A DNA stretch of 64,000 bases from JAIQFL01 sp035295745 (GTDB lineage Bacteria; Acidobacteriota; Terriglobia; Bryobacterales; Bryobacteraceae). Below the pieces are notes generated by a model. That model was not told the origin of the DNA, ran no database searches, and saw only the letters and a program-made list of their open reading frames with translations. The stretch spans positions 1-64,000 of the forward strand of contig DATGIL010000021.1 in assembly GCA_035295745.1 (NCBI GenBank), read 5' to 3'. Both the position numbers and the translations under genes were made by a program. Below are positions 1-9,740 of this stretch, piece by piece; the stretch's first letter is position 1, and each line of letters opens with the position of its first letter.

Positions 1-153
1 ACGTATAATACGCCGACACCGCTTTCAACAATTTCTAATGTAAGGGCCGAGCGACGAGATTTAAAAATCCCATTGAGGTCTGCTTTTCCTCTTGTTTTGC
101 CGTTATCGCGCTCTCAACAATGGGATAAAGTCGAGCTCAGAAGGCGAGACGTT

Positions 154-1587
154 TCAGCTAGCCAACTTGACCACTGCCGCACTCGGAAACGAGCACTGCA
201 CTGTGGACTTTCTCTTACTCCGTGCGTTTATGTAGAAAAGGGCCAGAGTCGTGCCGGTGAATGTCTGCAACAAGAACGTCGTAGCGGCTCCCGACACGCC
301 GAACCGCGGAATAAGAACAATGAGTCCGGCACCCTCCACTGCGAGCTGAAGAGCGTTGAAGAGCCAGGCGACCCGAACGTATCCGACCGAATAAGCGATA
401 ACGCCAGCAGGACAAACCAGCATAGCCAAGCAATACCCTAAACAGAGGATTTGACCGGGCCGGACGCTGCTTATGTATGGTTTCCCGAACAGAGCCGGCA
501 GCAGCTTTGGAACGAAGACGGCGTATGGGACGGCGATAAGCGCCAACAACCCGCAGAGACCAAGTGCGTACTTCAGAAGCCGTCGTATGCCGACGGGGTC
601 CGTGATCTGTGAGGCGCGCGGCCAGAGAGCGGTGTTGATTCCCGCAAGCAGGATGGTAAGTGGCAGGGTGGTTCGTTGTGCTGCCACGTATACGCCGAGT
701 TCGCCGGTGCTGAGCAGCCGTCCGAGCGCCCAGACGTCCAATTGAGACGTAAAACCGGCGATCAGGGTGGCTAGGACGTGGAACCTGAGAAAGTGCCAAG
801 GCGTTCCTATCGCGGGTTCCGGATCGGCCCAGAATCCGCGTCCAGACGGATCCAACCGCTGCCGTCGGAATACCGTTTCCCTCGGTATCAGGGACAAAAA
901 GGCGACGGAACCGAACAGACCCGAAGCGAAGGACACCCACAGGACGATGTCGACTCGCCATGAACTGGTAGCCCAGATGCCGAGAATGCCGGCGAGAATT
1001 AAGGTCTTCTGCAGGATCGAAACCACGGCATTGTGGCCAAATTTGCGTATTGATTGGAAGTAGACACCCGGGATTGCACCCATAGCGCCGACTGCACTGG
1101 ATAGAATTCCTAAACGCAATAGAGATGAAATCCCGGGTTCCCGCCAGACCGTATTCGCCAGGGCGGGAGCGGCGATCCAGCCTAGAGTCCCAAACGCCAA
1201 GATGAGACCCAGCCGGAGATGAAAGGCCCAACGGAGGACGGCGAACTGCCTGGTGGTATCGAGAGCCGCGGCCGCATTCGACGCAAATCGTATCGCCGTT
1301 TGGTTTATCCCCAGATCGGACAACATTCCGACGATGGAACCGACGCTCGTAGCCAGGGCATACTGGCCCAGACCCTTGGGACCGAGCCCTCGGGCAATGA
1401 GGACCGAGGTCAGCAGTCCGGTCAAAAGGCCGAACGCTTGTGGCGCCGCCGATACCAAAACATCCTTGCCTGCGCTTTCCATCTGACCGGTGCTGGGGAG
1501 CAATCGGAGGATCGCGCCGGTGGTGTGGGCGAAGAGATCCCGAACGGTGGTTCGCGAATTAACGACGCAACCTGGCGATGTGTTCAT
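154..1587 (-). CDS. Polysaccharide flippase (Wzx/MATE-like)
   Basis: Integral membrane protein of 477 residues, predicted to flip lipid-linked oligosaccharide across the inner membrane. Long hydrophobic segments recur along the whole chain (for example around residues 48-70, 110-135, 195-215, 330-360 and 420-450), and the N-terminal stretch with GLGPKGLGQYALA is typical of oligosaccharide flippases. It lies 32 bases downstream of the Wzc-like kinase on the same strand, the usual order in exopolysaccharide loci. The first 35 residues are not hydrophobic, so translation could instead begin at Met36 (GQMESAGKD). The last codon is at 154; the 153 bases to the left edge hold no recognisable gene. 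Family call is firm; the sugar substrate is unknown. Confidence 0.85.
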   Translation of the reverse strand: MNTSPGCVVNSRTTVRDLFAHTTGAILRLLPSTGQMESAGKDVLVSAAPQAFGLLTGLLTSVLIARGLGPKGLGQYALATSVGSIVGMLSDLGINQTAIRFASNAAAALDTTRQFAVLRWAFHLRLGLILAFGTLGWIAAPALANTVWREPGISSLLRLGILSSAVGAMGAIPGVYFQSIRKFGHNAVVSILQKTLILAGILGIWATSSWRVDIVLWVSFASGLFGSVAFLSLIPRETVFRRQRLDPSGRGFWADPEPAIGTPWHFLRFHVLATLIAGFTSQLDVWALGRLLSTGELGVYVAAQRTTLPLTILLAGINTALWPRASQITDPVGIRRLLKYALGLCGLLALIAVPYAVFVPKLLPALFGKPYISSVRPGQILCLGYCLAMLVCPAGVIAYSVGYVRVAWLFNALQLAVEGAGLIVLIPRFGVSGAATTFLLQTFTGTTLALFYINARSKRKSTVQCSFPSAAVVKLAS

Positions 1588-1619
1588 AGGAACGCTTCTC
1601 GAATCCCGTTCCTCGCAAA

Positions 1620-3836
1620 CTACGTTGGCGTTGGTTTGTAGTATTTCGAATAATTCTTGCCGTAGTACCCGTAATAGTAGTAGCGATCACTCAGATCCTC
1701 GCGGACTTCGTTGAGTGCCACACCGACCACGTTTGCCTTTAACCGTTTGAGGCTGTTGAGGACGTTGGCGACAGCTATTCGATGGGTCTGACCTACCAGG
1801 GTGACCACGACGACTCCATCGACGACGGCGGCCATCTGGAGAGGTTCAGCGAACCCGAGCAGCGGCGGCGCGTCGACGATGATCAGATCGTAGTCTTTCT
1901 CTGCATCGGTCAAGAGCACTTCCAGAACGTTCCCCAGCCGGTCGGCCGCACGCCGGGATGCGGGGCCGGCAGGCAGGACATCAAGGTCGGGATAGGCATC
2001 CGACTTCTGGAGTACTTCTCGCCAAAGAGCCTCACCGTTGACAATGGAGGAAAGACCACGATCATTCGGCGTGCCAATTCTATCGTGGATACTCGGGCGG
2101 CGTAGATCGGCATCGATCAGCAGTGTCTTTCGCTTTTGCAGGCTGTGGGCGATCGCGAGTTGGATTGCGATGGTTGTCTTGCCTTCGCGCGGTGTCGCAG
2201 AAGTCATCAGAAGACTCCGCGGGCGGCGGCCGAGATCGGACAGGAGAATGGAATCTCGCAAAGTCCTGACTGCCTCATAAAAGGCGTCAGCCTGATCGTT
2301 CAGTCGACCGCGTTTCGCCAGGGCACCACTCCTGGCATCTTCCTTGAAGAGTGCCAACCGTCCCTGCCAAGCCTTGACAACGGGTAGCGACCCAAGGACC
2401 TCGGTTTTCAGGCCCCGCTGGATCTGATCGGGATCGTGTACGGTGGTATCCAGGATGTCCGCCAACAACGCAGCGCCGATGCCAAGGATGGTGGACAACA
2501 ACAAGGCGAGGATCGCGTTCAATCTCAGATCCGGAAAGACCGGTTTGAAGGCTGGCCGGCCAGAGTCGGCCAGTCGGATCGAGCTGTTTTGAAAACTCGA
2601 GTTGATTCCGGCCTCTTTGATTTTCCGCACGAGTTCTTCGTAAAGGCTCTTATCGGCATCGGCTTCCCGCTTGATGGCCTTGTATTCGAAGGAGCGGGCG
2701 TTGATACGGTCGAACTCGGCTTTGATCTCGGCGACCGCTTGTTTTAGCATGTTCTCGCGATCAGTTGCTTCCTGGTATTCGACATAGACCCGCTGCGTGA
2801 TATTGAACTTTAGCGCGTCGAATTGACGCTCCAGTTCGGCAACTTGGGAGGCGGCCTTTTTGTACTCGGGGTGACCCGCTCCGTACTGGGTTTTCACTAC
2901 GGCAAACTTCTCGCGAGACTCGTCGAGCCGGTCTGCAAGTTTACGAAGTTGCTCGCCTTGAGTGGATGCCTGAGCCGCTTCGAGCGATCCGCCTTTTACC
3001 GACACATAGGCAGCCTGCTTGCGGACCCGATCGGACTGGGCGTTTGTAAACTCCGTATTGATTTGGAGCAGGCGCGACGAAAGAATGCTGGTCTTCTCTT
3101 CGGGATTGATGACGCTCAAATCCTTTTCGAACTGGGCCAGCGCGCCTGAGGATCGCTCCATCTGGGCCTTGAGTTCTTCCAATTGCTTCTCCATGAACGC
3201 CGATAGCCCCGACGCGGCGCGGAAACGGATGTTGTAGGTGTGTTCGATGTAGCTCTGCGCGACGGCGTTGGAGACGTCGGCTGCCAATTCCGGATCGGCA
3301 GAGCGGTAGCTGATCAGCAGCAGATACGTATTAGGAGGACGCACAACCCGGAGGGAGTTGAGAACGACAGGGGCGTTCTGCGCGCGCGAGGAGGGAAGAT
3401 TGGCCGAGCCGCTTTCGACGAATGGCATTCGAAAGCGCTGAGCGACCGGCCGCAGCACCGAATCCGATTGGATGATCTTGATTTGCGTCGCAAGGAACTG
3501 GTCCGCATCGTTGGGCGCCGTACGTGCGGCATCCTGCCCAATGACCGCAGCCGGAGCTTGCCGATCAATATCGATGGTCGCGGTAGATTCATAAATCGGA
3601 GTGAGGCGCGAGGAGACCACCACCGTGGCAACTACGCAGGCCAGAACGAATGAGAAGATTCTCCATCTATGCCGGCGGAGTATCCATAAATAATGGGAGA
3701 GCGGGACGACTGGCTCTTCGGATTCCGCCTCGGTCAAAGTGTAGGAGGGATGCACGGTGAGGCGTTCGGAAACCGCGGGAACTGGCCCGTGGATCTCTGG
3801 TGCGGCGAGCGCGAGCAACGATTTTTCTTCAGTCAT
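1620..3836 (-). CDS. Polysaccharide co-polymerase / tyrosine autokinase (Wzc-like)
   Basis: Membrane protein of 738 residues that would control exopolysaccharide chain length and export through cyclic autophosphorylation. It has an N-terminal Wzz domain with a membrane segment near residues 55-75 (RIFSFVLACVVATVVV), a long coiled-coil periplasmic region (about 200-400), a second membrane segment near 440-465, and a C-terminal BY-kinase domain. The kinase shows Walker A (SATPREGKTTI), Walker A' (LLIDADLRRP) and Walker B (YDLIIVDAPP). The C-terminus is a tyrosine cluster (DRYYYYGYYGKNYSKYYK), the expected autophosphorylation tail. It lies 13 bases downstream of the Wza-like gene, so co-transcription is likely. 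Assignment is secure at family level. Confidence 0.93.
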   Translation of the reverse strand: MTEEKSLLALAAPEIHGPVPAVSERLTVHPSYTLTEAESEEPVVPLSHYLWILRRHRWRIFSFVLACVVATVVVSSRLTPIYESTATIDIDRQAPAAVIGQDAARTAPNDADQFLATQIKIIQSDSVLRPVAQRFRMPFVESGSANLPSSRAQNAPVVLNSLRVVRPPNTYLLLISYRSADPELAADVSNAVAQSYIEHTYNIRFRAASGLSAFMEKQLEELKAQMERSSGALAQFEKDLSVINPEEKTSILSSRLLQINTEFTNAQSDRVRKQAAYVSVKGGSLEAAQASTQGEQLRKLADRLDESREKFAVVKTQYGAGHPEYKKAASQVAELERQFDALKFNITQRVYVEYQEATDRENMLKQAVAEIKAEFDRINARSFEYKAIKREADADKSLYEELVRKIKEAGINSSFQNSSIRLADSGRPAFKPVFPDLRLNAILALLLSTILGIGAALLADILDTTVHDPDQIQRGLKTEVLGSLPVVKAWQGRLALFKEDARSGALAKRGRLNDQADAFYEAVRTLRDSILLSDLGRRPRSLLMTSATPREGKTTIAIQLAIAHSLQKRKTLLIDADLRRPSIHDRIGTPNDRGLSSIVNGEALWREVLQKSDAYPDLDVLPAGPASRRAADRLGNVLEVLLTDAEKDYDLIIVDAPPLLGFAEPLQMAAVVDGVVVVTLVGQTHRIAVANVLNSLKRLKANVVGVALNEVREDLSDRYYYYGYYGKNYSKYYKPTPT

Positions 3837-3849
3837 GGCTAATAACCAG

Positions 3850-4797
3850 TTACCTGCCGGCGTATATCATGGCGGTCCCGGCCGAGGTGCCGAACATTAG
3901 TACCTTCTCCAGGGCCGCAATGCCCAGCCGTTTGCCGTGATTGTCAGGTATGTAGACGATGTCATTGGCAGCCAGGATGACATCCGGGGCTTGTCTTTTC
4001 ATGATCTTATCGAGAGCGACCGGGATTTCATTCTTGTCGCCCGCGGCTTCTCTTCGATAAATAAAGGCTTGCTTGTTGGTGAAGGGCATGAGGCCCTCGG
4101 CGAGTGCGAGCATTTGCATGATCGTGGTATCCGCTCCGTCCTGCACGGGGAAGGCGCCGGGCTTTTTGACATTCCCCATGACGTAGATCTTGCTGACCTC
4201 TGGCACCCGGATCTCCTCGCCGCCGACGAGCTGCAGGTTGAGCTCCGGATCGGCGTCATCGATTAATCCGCGGACGGAGACGCGCCGCGTAAGCACTACG
4301 GACTTCCCATCGGTCCCGGGTTGCGAGCGGCTGACCAGGATTTCGCGGCTGGCGTCCTCGCGAAGGCCTTGCGCGCGAGCTACAGCCTCGAGGAGTGTGA
4401 TGGGACTTTCGGCCTGGAAGACAATCGGCATCCTCACAGCTCCGGCGACGCTGATAGGCCGGCTATGGTACTCAGCGATCGTGACGGTGACGAAGGGATC
4501 GACCAGGATCTGCTCCTGGCGAAGGGCCGCGGCAATCCCGGTCTCGAGATCCGCAGGGTAGAGACCCTCGGCTCGTACCCGCTGCTTGAGCATCGGAAGG
4601 CGGATATATCCGTCGCCGCTAACGCGGATGCTGCGACTCAGCTCCGGGGCGTCGTAGACGGAGACGGCGAGCAGGTCATTCATGCCGATGGTTTGCGCGG
4701 GGAGGTTGGCCCCCACTTCGGGAACAGACACAGGCCGGCCCGACTGTTGTGCGATGGCTGGCGACAGGACGATCAGAATCGAAAAGACGAAGCGCAC
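3850..4797 (-). CDS. Polysaccharide export protein (Wza-like)
   Basis: Secreted protein of 315 residues with a signal peptide (MRFVFSILIVLSPAIAQQ), a polysaccharide export (PES) domain around residues 35-110 (IGMNDLLAVSVYDAPELS) and SLBB-like beta-grasp segments after it (SVAGAVRMPIVFQAESPITLLEAVARAQG and a second copy around GNVKKPGAFPVQDG). Members of this family form the outer-membrane export channel for exopolysaccharide. It is the first gene of the wza-wzc-flippase set. It is shorter than E. coli Wza and no lipobox Cys is seen after the signal peptide, so the exact mode of outer-membrane attachment is unclear. Confidence 0.9.
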   Translation of the reverse strand: MRFVFSILIVLSPAIAQQSGRPVSVPEVGANLPAQTIGMNDLLAVSVYDAPELSRSIRVSGDGYIRLPMLKQRVRAEGLYPADLETGIAAALRQEQILVDPFVTVTIAEYHSRPISVAGAVRMPIVFQAESPITLLEAVARAQGLREDASREILVSRSQPGTDGKSVVLTRRVSVRGLIDDADPELNLQLVGGEEIRVPEVSKIYVMGNVKKPGAFPVQDGADTTIMQMLALAEGLMPFTNKQAFIYRREAAGDKNEIPVALDKIMKRQAPDVILAANDIVYIPDNHGKRLGIAALEKVLMFGTSAGTAMIYAGR

Positions 4798-5369
4798 TCC
4801 GATACCTTACCTTTCAGCCGAGAGTTCGACGATCTGGCCAGCTCTTGCCTTGGGCATGGAGACTTGCGCTGGCCAAGGACTTTCTTCAGAGAGCGAACAT
4901 AGCTTCGCCACTCGAGTCCCATTTCTCAGCGCTCTCACAAGCGGGCCCTTTCGAGGACCGTCGACGGTTCTCCTTTTAGCCCGGCAAACCTGCAATCACG
5001 TCCGGCTTTAACTCGGCTGTGGCCGCTTGCCCGTGGCAAGAGGTTGCTCTCTCACGTCGCAATCGGCTCACGAAAGTAGTATCGGCAGTGGGAGATTTTC
5101 TCTGTATAGTGGGCGAAAAAAGATTTGTGCGAGCACCCTCTTGACAGGAATTCGAGGGGAGCATGGGAGGGCGGTTACGAGCACACTGGGGCAATTTGAC
5201 GATCTGCCCCAAAAGGGCCTCGCCGGGCGCAAGATCGAGATGGCACTTGAATCCACTCGTCCCGCCGAAACGGCCGCCACACGGGGCGGCCGATCGGTTG
5301 TGATTATGAACAGTAGTCGCGAAGGCGGGGCAGTTGTCTCAGTTTTTTCGACGGAACTCGGCGTTGCGC
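4798..5369. other. Intergenic region between SBBP gene end and wza start
   Basis: A gap of 572 bases without a convincing gene. Open frames here have poor codon character and resemble no family I know. It contains a perfect 8-bp inverted repeat (CGGCCGCC, 6-base loop, GGCGGCCG) at 5271-5292, downstream of the SBBP gene on the minus strand. A TTGACA hexamer occurs on the plus strand near 5141 but has no matching -10 box. The promoter for the wza operon must lie here, but I cannot pinpoint it. Confidence 0.5.
5271..5292 (-). terminator. Possible hairpin terminator of the SBBP gene
   Basis: Perfect 8-bp GC stem with a 6-base loop, about 80 bases after the stop codon of the minus-strand SBBP gene. 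On the minus strand it is followed by only a short T tract (TTTC), so intrinsic termination would be weak. It may instead be a simple palindrome. Confidence 0.3.
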
Positions 5370-8300
5370 CTACGGAATAATCCAGGAACCGCGCTGCTGC
5401 CAGCCCGAGTCCACTCCGTCGGATGCGTCCATATAGACGCTTTTGGTTCCAGCGAAACTCTCTTTAAAACTCATGGCTAAATTCATGGTCAGGGTGAGAC
5501 CGCTACCCGAGGTTGAAGAGCCTCCTGGGTTGACACTGCATTGGCTATTCTGTAGGCTCCCGGCCTGGCCCAATACGACCGGTCCCAACCACGCGGTGAA
5601 TGTGTCATTCCCAAGATAGAGGGAATTACTGCTCGGGTAATACAGGAGGTAACAGCTTGCCGCACCAGAGAGTGAAGTATTGATGAGAGCGTTCAGGTAG
5701 GCAAACGCAGCAAAGCCCTTCGAACTGGAGTAGAGGAAGCTGAACGTCTGGTTCGTGCCGTTGCCTGCATTAGGCGTCACCGAGACGGGAGTGGGCGCCG
5801 GAGCTGGTACGGCCCAGGTCCCTTTCTGCTGCCATCCGGAATCGATGCCGTCAGAAACATCCAGATAAATGTTCTTCGTGCCTCCGAAGGACGTCTGGAA
5901 AGTCAAAGCCAGGTTGATCGTCAACGCCGTATTGTTACCGGAGGCCAACGAATTTCCGGCGGCAACGGCACACTGGCTGTTCTGCAGAGTGGCACTGTTC
6001 CCCAGTGCCACAGGCCCTAGCCAGGCGGTAAATGTGTCGTTCGCCAGGTAGAGCGAGTTGCCACCTGGATAGTATAGAAGGTAGCAGGTTCCGGCACCGG
6101 AAAGAGATGTATTGAAAAGAGCGTACACGCGTGTAATCGCAGCGTATCCCTTGGGGTCCGAGAACACGAAGCTGAATGCCTGCGTGCTGCCGCTTCCGGA
6201 GCTTGGGGTTACCGACACCGGAGCCGGAGACAGCCCCGGTATCGTCCAGGAGCCGCGTTGCTGCCATCCGGAATCCAGGCCATCGGACACGTCCATGTAA
6301 ATGTTTTTGGTACCGCCGAAGGCCGTTTGAAACGTTAAGGCAAGGTTGAGGGTCAGATTGACACCGCTGACCGCGGCTGACGAACTTGCGGGATCGACGG
6401 CGCATTGGCTGTTCTGGAGACTTCCCGCCCTGCCGGGGGTAACCGGCCCTAACCAGGCCGTGAATTGGTCATTGCCAAGATAGAGAGTATTGGCATTCGG
6501 GTAGTACAAGACGTAACAACTTCCGCTTCCCGATAGAGAATTGCCAATTACCGCATATGTATACGCCATCGCGGCGACGCCACGGGGGTCCGAATAGAGG
6601 AAGGCGAAGGTTTGCGCGCTGCCGTTTCCAGAACTTGGAGTCACCGAGACGGCCGCGGGTGGTCCGGCAGGAACTGTCCAGGACCCAAGTTGCTGCCAGC
6701 CGCCCGATCCATAGGGACTGGTGGCCTGCAGGTAGACGTTCTTGCTTCCGCTGAAGGAGACCTGCTGGAAAGAGATCGAAAGGTTCAGCGTCAAAATATT
6801 CCCGGCGAGTGTCACGCCCGACCCAGCCCCGTTCAAAATACACTGGGAATTTTGCTGGCTGCCGCTGCCTGGAGTAATCGACCCAGTTGGATTCCCCCCT
6901 GTATCGGTGAGGAGAGCCAAGGCATTGGCCGCACGGGTAAATGTCACAGCGCAGGCATTGGCAGTGCTCACGCTCGAATTGATCAACACTGATACGGTGG
7001 TGAGATCCGTCGCACCCGCAGGATCGGAGAACTGGAGACTAAAAGACTGCGAAGCTCCCGTTCCGGAAGCAGGCGTTACTCCTAAGGCACTCGGCGGCGT
7101 GCCGAGTACGATCTTTGCCACGAAGGCACCGTAGTTGCCGCCGTTAATGGTCTGATATGCGTTGAGGAGGGGGAAGTTGGTCGAAAGGGTCCAGCCGGCG
7201 ACATAGACACCTCCGGCAGCGTCCAATGCAACCGCCGTTGCGGTGTCCGACCCGTTCCCCCCGAGGTAACTGAGCGAGAGCAGTGAGGATCCCGACGCGC
7301 TCAGTACCGCCAGGAACGCATCGTAATCTCCCGCGTTGGAAGACTGGTACGAATTCACTGTGGCGAGATCGCTGGAGAAGGTCTGTCCCACCACGAACGC
7401 ATCGCCGATCGCATCCACAGCGATACCATTGGCCGCGTCCACGCCCGAACCACCTAAATAGGTGCTATAAGTCAGGCCACCCGAGGCGGTCAGCTTGGCT
7501 ACGAAGGCATCAGAAGAAGAGCCGCGGCGCGTAGACTGTAGCGGGTTTAACAAAGGAAAATCGGACGAGCTTGTGACCCCGGCGACATAGGCATTGGCCT
7601 GACTGTCCAGTGCGATCGCCTGGCCGCTTTCCGGGTATCCCACGGCGCCACCGCTGCCTCCCAGATAGGTAGAAAACAGCAGTGAGCTGCCATCCGCGCT
7701 GATTCTAGCGACAAAGGCGTCTTGCCCACCGGCATTCGCGCTCCGGTACGCGGCTGCCAGGGGGAAATCCGCGGAGAAGGTAGATCCGGTAATGAAAGCG
7801 GACCCGCTCGCGTCCACCGCGATGGCTGCTCCGTGATCGTCGGAGGTTCCGCCCAGATACGTGCTGTAGACCAGCCGGCTGCCATCCGCGCTGAGCTTGG
7901 AAACAAAGGCGTCCATGCCTCCACGATTGCCCTTCTGCAAACCAGTGGCGGGAAAGGTAATGGAGGTAGTGTCACCCACAACGTAAGCGTTCCGCGAAGA
8001 ATCCAGTGCAATCCCGTAGGCGGTATCGGAAGCATTACCGCCGAGAAATGTGCTATACACCAGGCTGTTGCCGGCCGCGGTGAGCTTCACGATGAACGCG
8101 TTCTTCGCGCCGGCCAGTCTCGCCTGCATGGCATTGTGGAGAGGGAAATTGGCGGACGCGGTGACACCCGTGATGTATGCTGATCCGGCTGTGTCGACTG
8201 CGATTCCGTAGGCGCGGTCATCACCGCTGCCGCCCAAATAAGTGCAGTAGACCAGGCCGTTTCCCGTCGGGCTCAGCTTGGCGACAAAGACATCGTTGCT

Positions 8301-9104
8301 GCCCGCATTGTAGTTCTGCTCGGGATTGGCTGTTGGAAAGTTGTACGACGCTGTAAATCCGGCAATATAAGCTGCCCCGCTTGAATCCACCGCAAGAGCA
8401 GTGGCCGCGTCGGAGCTGGATCCACCCAGCAAAGTGCTGTAGGAGAGCACGGGGTCGATGGTCAACGGCAAGGCCCGATCGTAGTCGCCGATTGCAAAAC
8501 TTACGGTTCCATCTGGCGCCAACTGGAACTGCCCGGAAACCTGTTCCCGGTACCCGTTCCGCAGCTGATAAAGAATCGGGGCATGTTCCCGTAACTCTTT
8601 GTCATTCAGTGGGATGACGAGTTCCTCCCGATCGATCCGAACGGCTTCGCCGGTGGGATATCGGAACCGGATCTGTGAGGGATCCGCACCTGGTGCGACG
8701 GCGAACTCGGATTTTAGATTTCGCCCGTCGGACCCGTACCGCATATCGATACCGTGGTATAAATCCCGGTATATCAGACCTTTATATAAAGGAACACCGA
8801 GCCGCCACTGGGCTTCTTCGCCGGTCAGGAAATTGACTTCGCCAGGCATTTGCTCCACTCCGGCAAGCTCGGCTGACGGGCTCGCTCCCAGCAGTTGCAT
8901 GCGAACGGCGCGGCCACCCTCGCGAAAGAGGACCTCACGGGGAGAGAAAAAGGCAGTCAGACCAGAACCTTGCGCCATGAACCGAACTTCGGACGGAGCC
9001 TGTCCGTGATTCGCGATGAAGAAAAGGGGGACAGCGGTCCCGGAGGAGTTCGCGACCAGCAAGGCCGAGGACGAGAGCAGCGCAAGCAGCAGGTGGAACG
9101 ACAT
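5370..9104 (-). CDS. Secreted SBBP-repeat protein with four C-terminal Cys-paired repeats
   Basis: Large exported protein of 1244 residues. A signal peptide (MSFHLLLALLSSSALLVANSSG) is followed by a DUF7948-like N-terminal domain (FIANHGQAPSEVRFMAQGSG; GIDMRYGSDGRNLKSEF) and about eight SBBP beta-propeller repeats (pattern: YSTYLGGSGxDxAxGIAVDxxGxAYVxGxTxSxxFP) over roughly residues 225-665. The C-terminal half has four related repeats of about 130 residues, each containing a Cys pair (CYLLYYP and NSQCAV) and ending in DSGWQQRGSW. I chose ATG at 9104 because AGGTGA lies just upstream of it; GTG at 9113 is an alternative. The function is unknown; an extracellular binding or structural role is inferred. 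Such proteins are common in Solibacter-type genomes. Confidence 0.88.
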   Translation of the reverse strand: MSFHLLLALLSSSALLVANSSGTAVPLFFIANHGQAPSEVRFMAQGSGLTAFFSPREVLFREGGRAVRMQLLGASPSAELAGVEQMPGEVNFLTGEEAQWRLGVPLYKGLIYRDLYHGIDMRYGSDGRNLKSEFAVAPGADPSQIRFRYPTGEAVRIDREELVIPLNDKELREHAPILYQLRNGYREQVSGQFQLAPDGTVSFAIGDYDRALPLTIDPVLSYSTLLGGSSSDAATALAVDSSGAAYIAGFTASYNFPTANPEQNYNAGSNDVFVAKLSPTGNGLVYCTYLGGSGDDRAYGIAVDTAGSAYITGVTASANFPLHNAMQARLAGAKNAFIVKLTAAGNSLVYSTFLGGNASDTAYGIALDSSRNAYVVGDTTSITFPATGLQKGNRGGMDAFVSKLSADGSRLVYSTYLGGTSDDHGAAIAVDASGSAFITGSTFSADFPLAAAYRSANAGGQDAFVARISADGSSLLFSTYLGGSGGAVGYPESGQAIALDSQANAYVAGVTSSSDFPLLNPLQSTRRGSSSDAFVAKLTASGGLTYSTYLGGSGVDAANGIAVDAIGDAFVVGQTFSSDLATVNSYQSSNAGDYDAFLAVLSASGSSLLSLSYLGGNGSDTATAVALDAAGGVYVAGWTLSTNFPLLNAYQTINGGNYGAFVAKIVLGTPPSALGVTPASGTGASQSFSLQFSDPAGATDLTTVSVLINSSVSTANACAVTFTRAANALALLTDTGGNPTGSITPGSGSQQNSQCILNGAGSGVTLAGNILTLNLSISFQQVSFSGSKNVYLQATSPYGSGGWQQLGSWTVPAGPPAAVSVTPSSGNGSAQTFAFLYSDPRGVAAMAYTYAVIGNSLSGSGSCYVLYYPNANTLYLGNDQFTAWLGPVTPGRAGSLQNSQCAVDPASSSAAVSGVNLTLNLALTFQTAFGGTKNIYMDVSDGLDSGWQQRGSWTIPGLSPAPVSVTPSSGSGSTQAFSFVFSDPKGYAAITRVYALFNTSLSGAGTCYLLYYPGGNSLYLANDTFTAWLGPVALGNSATLQNSQCAVAAGNSLASGNNTALTINLALTFQTSFGGTKNIYLDVSDGIDSGWQQKGTWAVPAPAPTPVSVTPNAGNGTNQTFSFLYSSSKGFAAFAYLNALINTSLSGAASCYLLYYPSSNSLYLGNDTFTAWLGPVVLGQAGSLQNSQCSVNPGGSSTSGSGLTLTMNLAMSFKESFAGTKSVYMDASDGVDSGWQQRGSWIIP

Positions 9105-9210
9105 AATCTTCACCTGTTGATCGTCGGAATGGAAGAGATACTTTAGAGTCGAAGCCGGAAAACCACGCGTTTAATACTTGGTTTCAGAAAGTCCGCCGGC
9201 GTATCGCCAG

Positions 9211-9297
9211 ATCGCTTGCTGCCGCGCCCGGCTCGCAAGCGCACGTATTGCGCGAACGTATTTGGGTAGGTTACGAGCTACGACCGCCAGGGAGTGT
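9211..9297 (+). repeat. Degenerate copy of the palindromic dispersed repeat
   Basis: The segment has the same order of blocks as the repeat family seen at 47912-48029 and 61889-62368: ATCGCTTGCT, a CGCGCCCGGCTCGCAAGC block, then TTACGAGCTACGACCGCCAGGGAGTG, with several substitutions. It lies in the intergenic space between the SBBP gene start and the TPR gene end. Confidence 0.55.
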
Positions 9298-9392
9298 TCT
9301 TGCCAAAATACGAGACCGTATTTCTGAAACGGTGTAACTTAGTAACGCGCGGCTCGTAGAGCAGCGCCCCTGTATCTGCGAAAACTACACGC

Positions 9393-9740
9393 TTAGCGCT
9401 CGGGAACCCCGTAGCGCTTGAGCAAATCAGACGCGGTGGTGACGCCACAACGCTCCGCGGCGCGAGCGTGGCGCCATGCGGCCGGATAATCGGCCCGGAT
9501 GGCGTAGATCTCGGAGAGAGAGACGTGGGCCACGTGGAGATTGTCCTGAAGCCGAACGGCCTCGAGGAGCAAGCCAAGCGCCTCATCGTTGCGCCCCTCG
9601 ATCCGGTACAACTGCGCCAGGTTATAGTAGGGGCGCGCATTTCCGGGCTCGCGCAGAATCCACTCGCGCTGCTCCTCGATTTGCAGGAGGGTTTCCTGGG
9701 AGAGCGCGAATTGAACGACGTCCTGCCGCCAAAAATTCAT
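9393..9740 (-). CDS. Small tetratricopeptide-repeat protein
   Basis: Protein of 115 residues with two to three TPR-like helices (NARPYYNLAQLYRIEGRNDEAL, then LHVAHVSLSEIYAIRADYPAAWRHARAAERCG), no signal peptide and no enzymatic domain. TPRs mediate protein-protein contacts; the partner is unknown. Its ATG overlaps the TGA of the upstream glycerate kinase gene (bases 9737-9740), so the two are translationally coupled and it is the last gene of a four-gene operon. The ORF begins MNFWRQDVVQFALSQETLLQIEEQ, a plausible first helix. Confidence 0.75.
   Translation of the reverse strand: MNFWRQDVVQFALSQETLLQIEEQREWILREPGNARPYYNLAQLYRIEGRNDEALGLLLEAVRLQDNLHVAHVSLSEIYAIRADYPAAWRHARAAERCGVTTASDLLKRYGVPER

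Noticed and set aside
5141..5175. Sigma-70 promoter starting with TTGACA
   Set aside because: No A/T-rich -10 at 16-18 bases and no plus-strand gene downstream.
5027..5380. Possible 117-residue plus-strand gene before the SBBP gene end
   Set aside because: Runs into the SBBP gene on the other strand, low-complexity unlike real proteins, no start context.
9278..9640. Minus-strand frame overlapping the TPR gene
   Set aside because: Shadow of the TPR gene in another frame; its translation lacks any motif.
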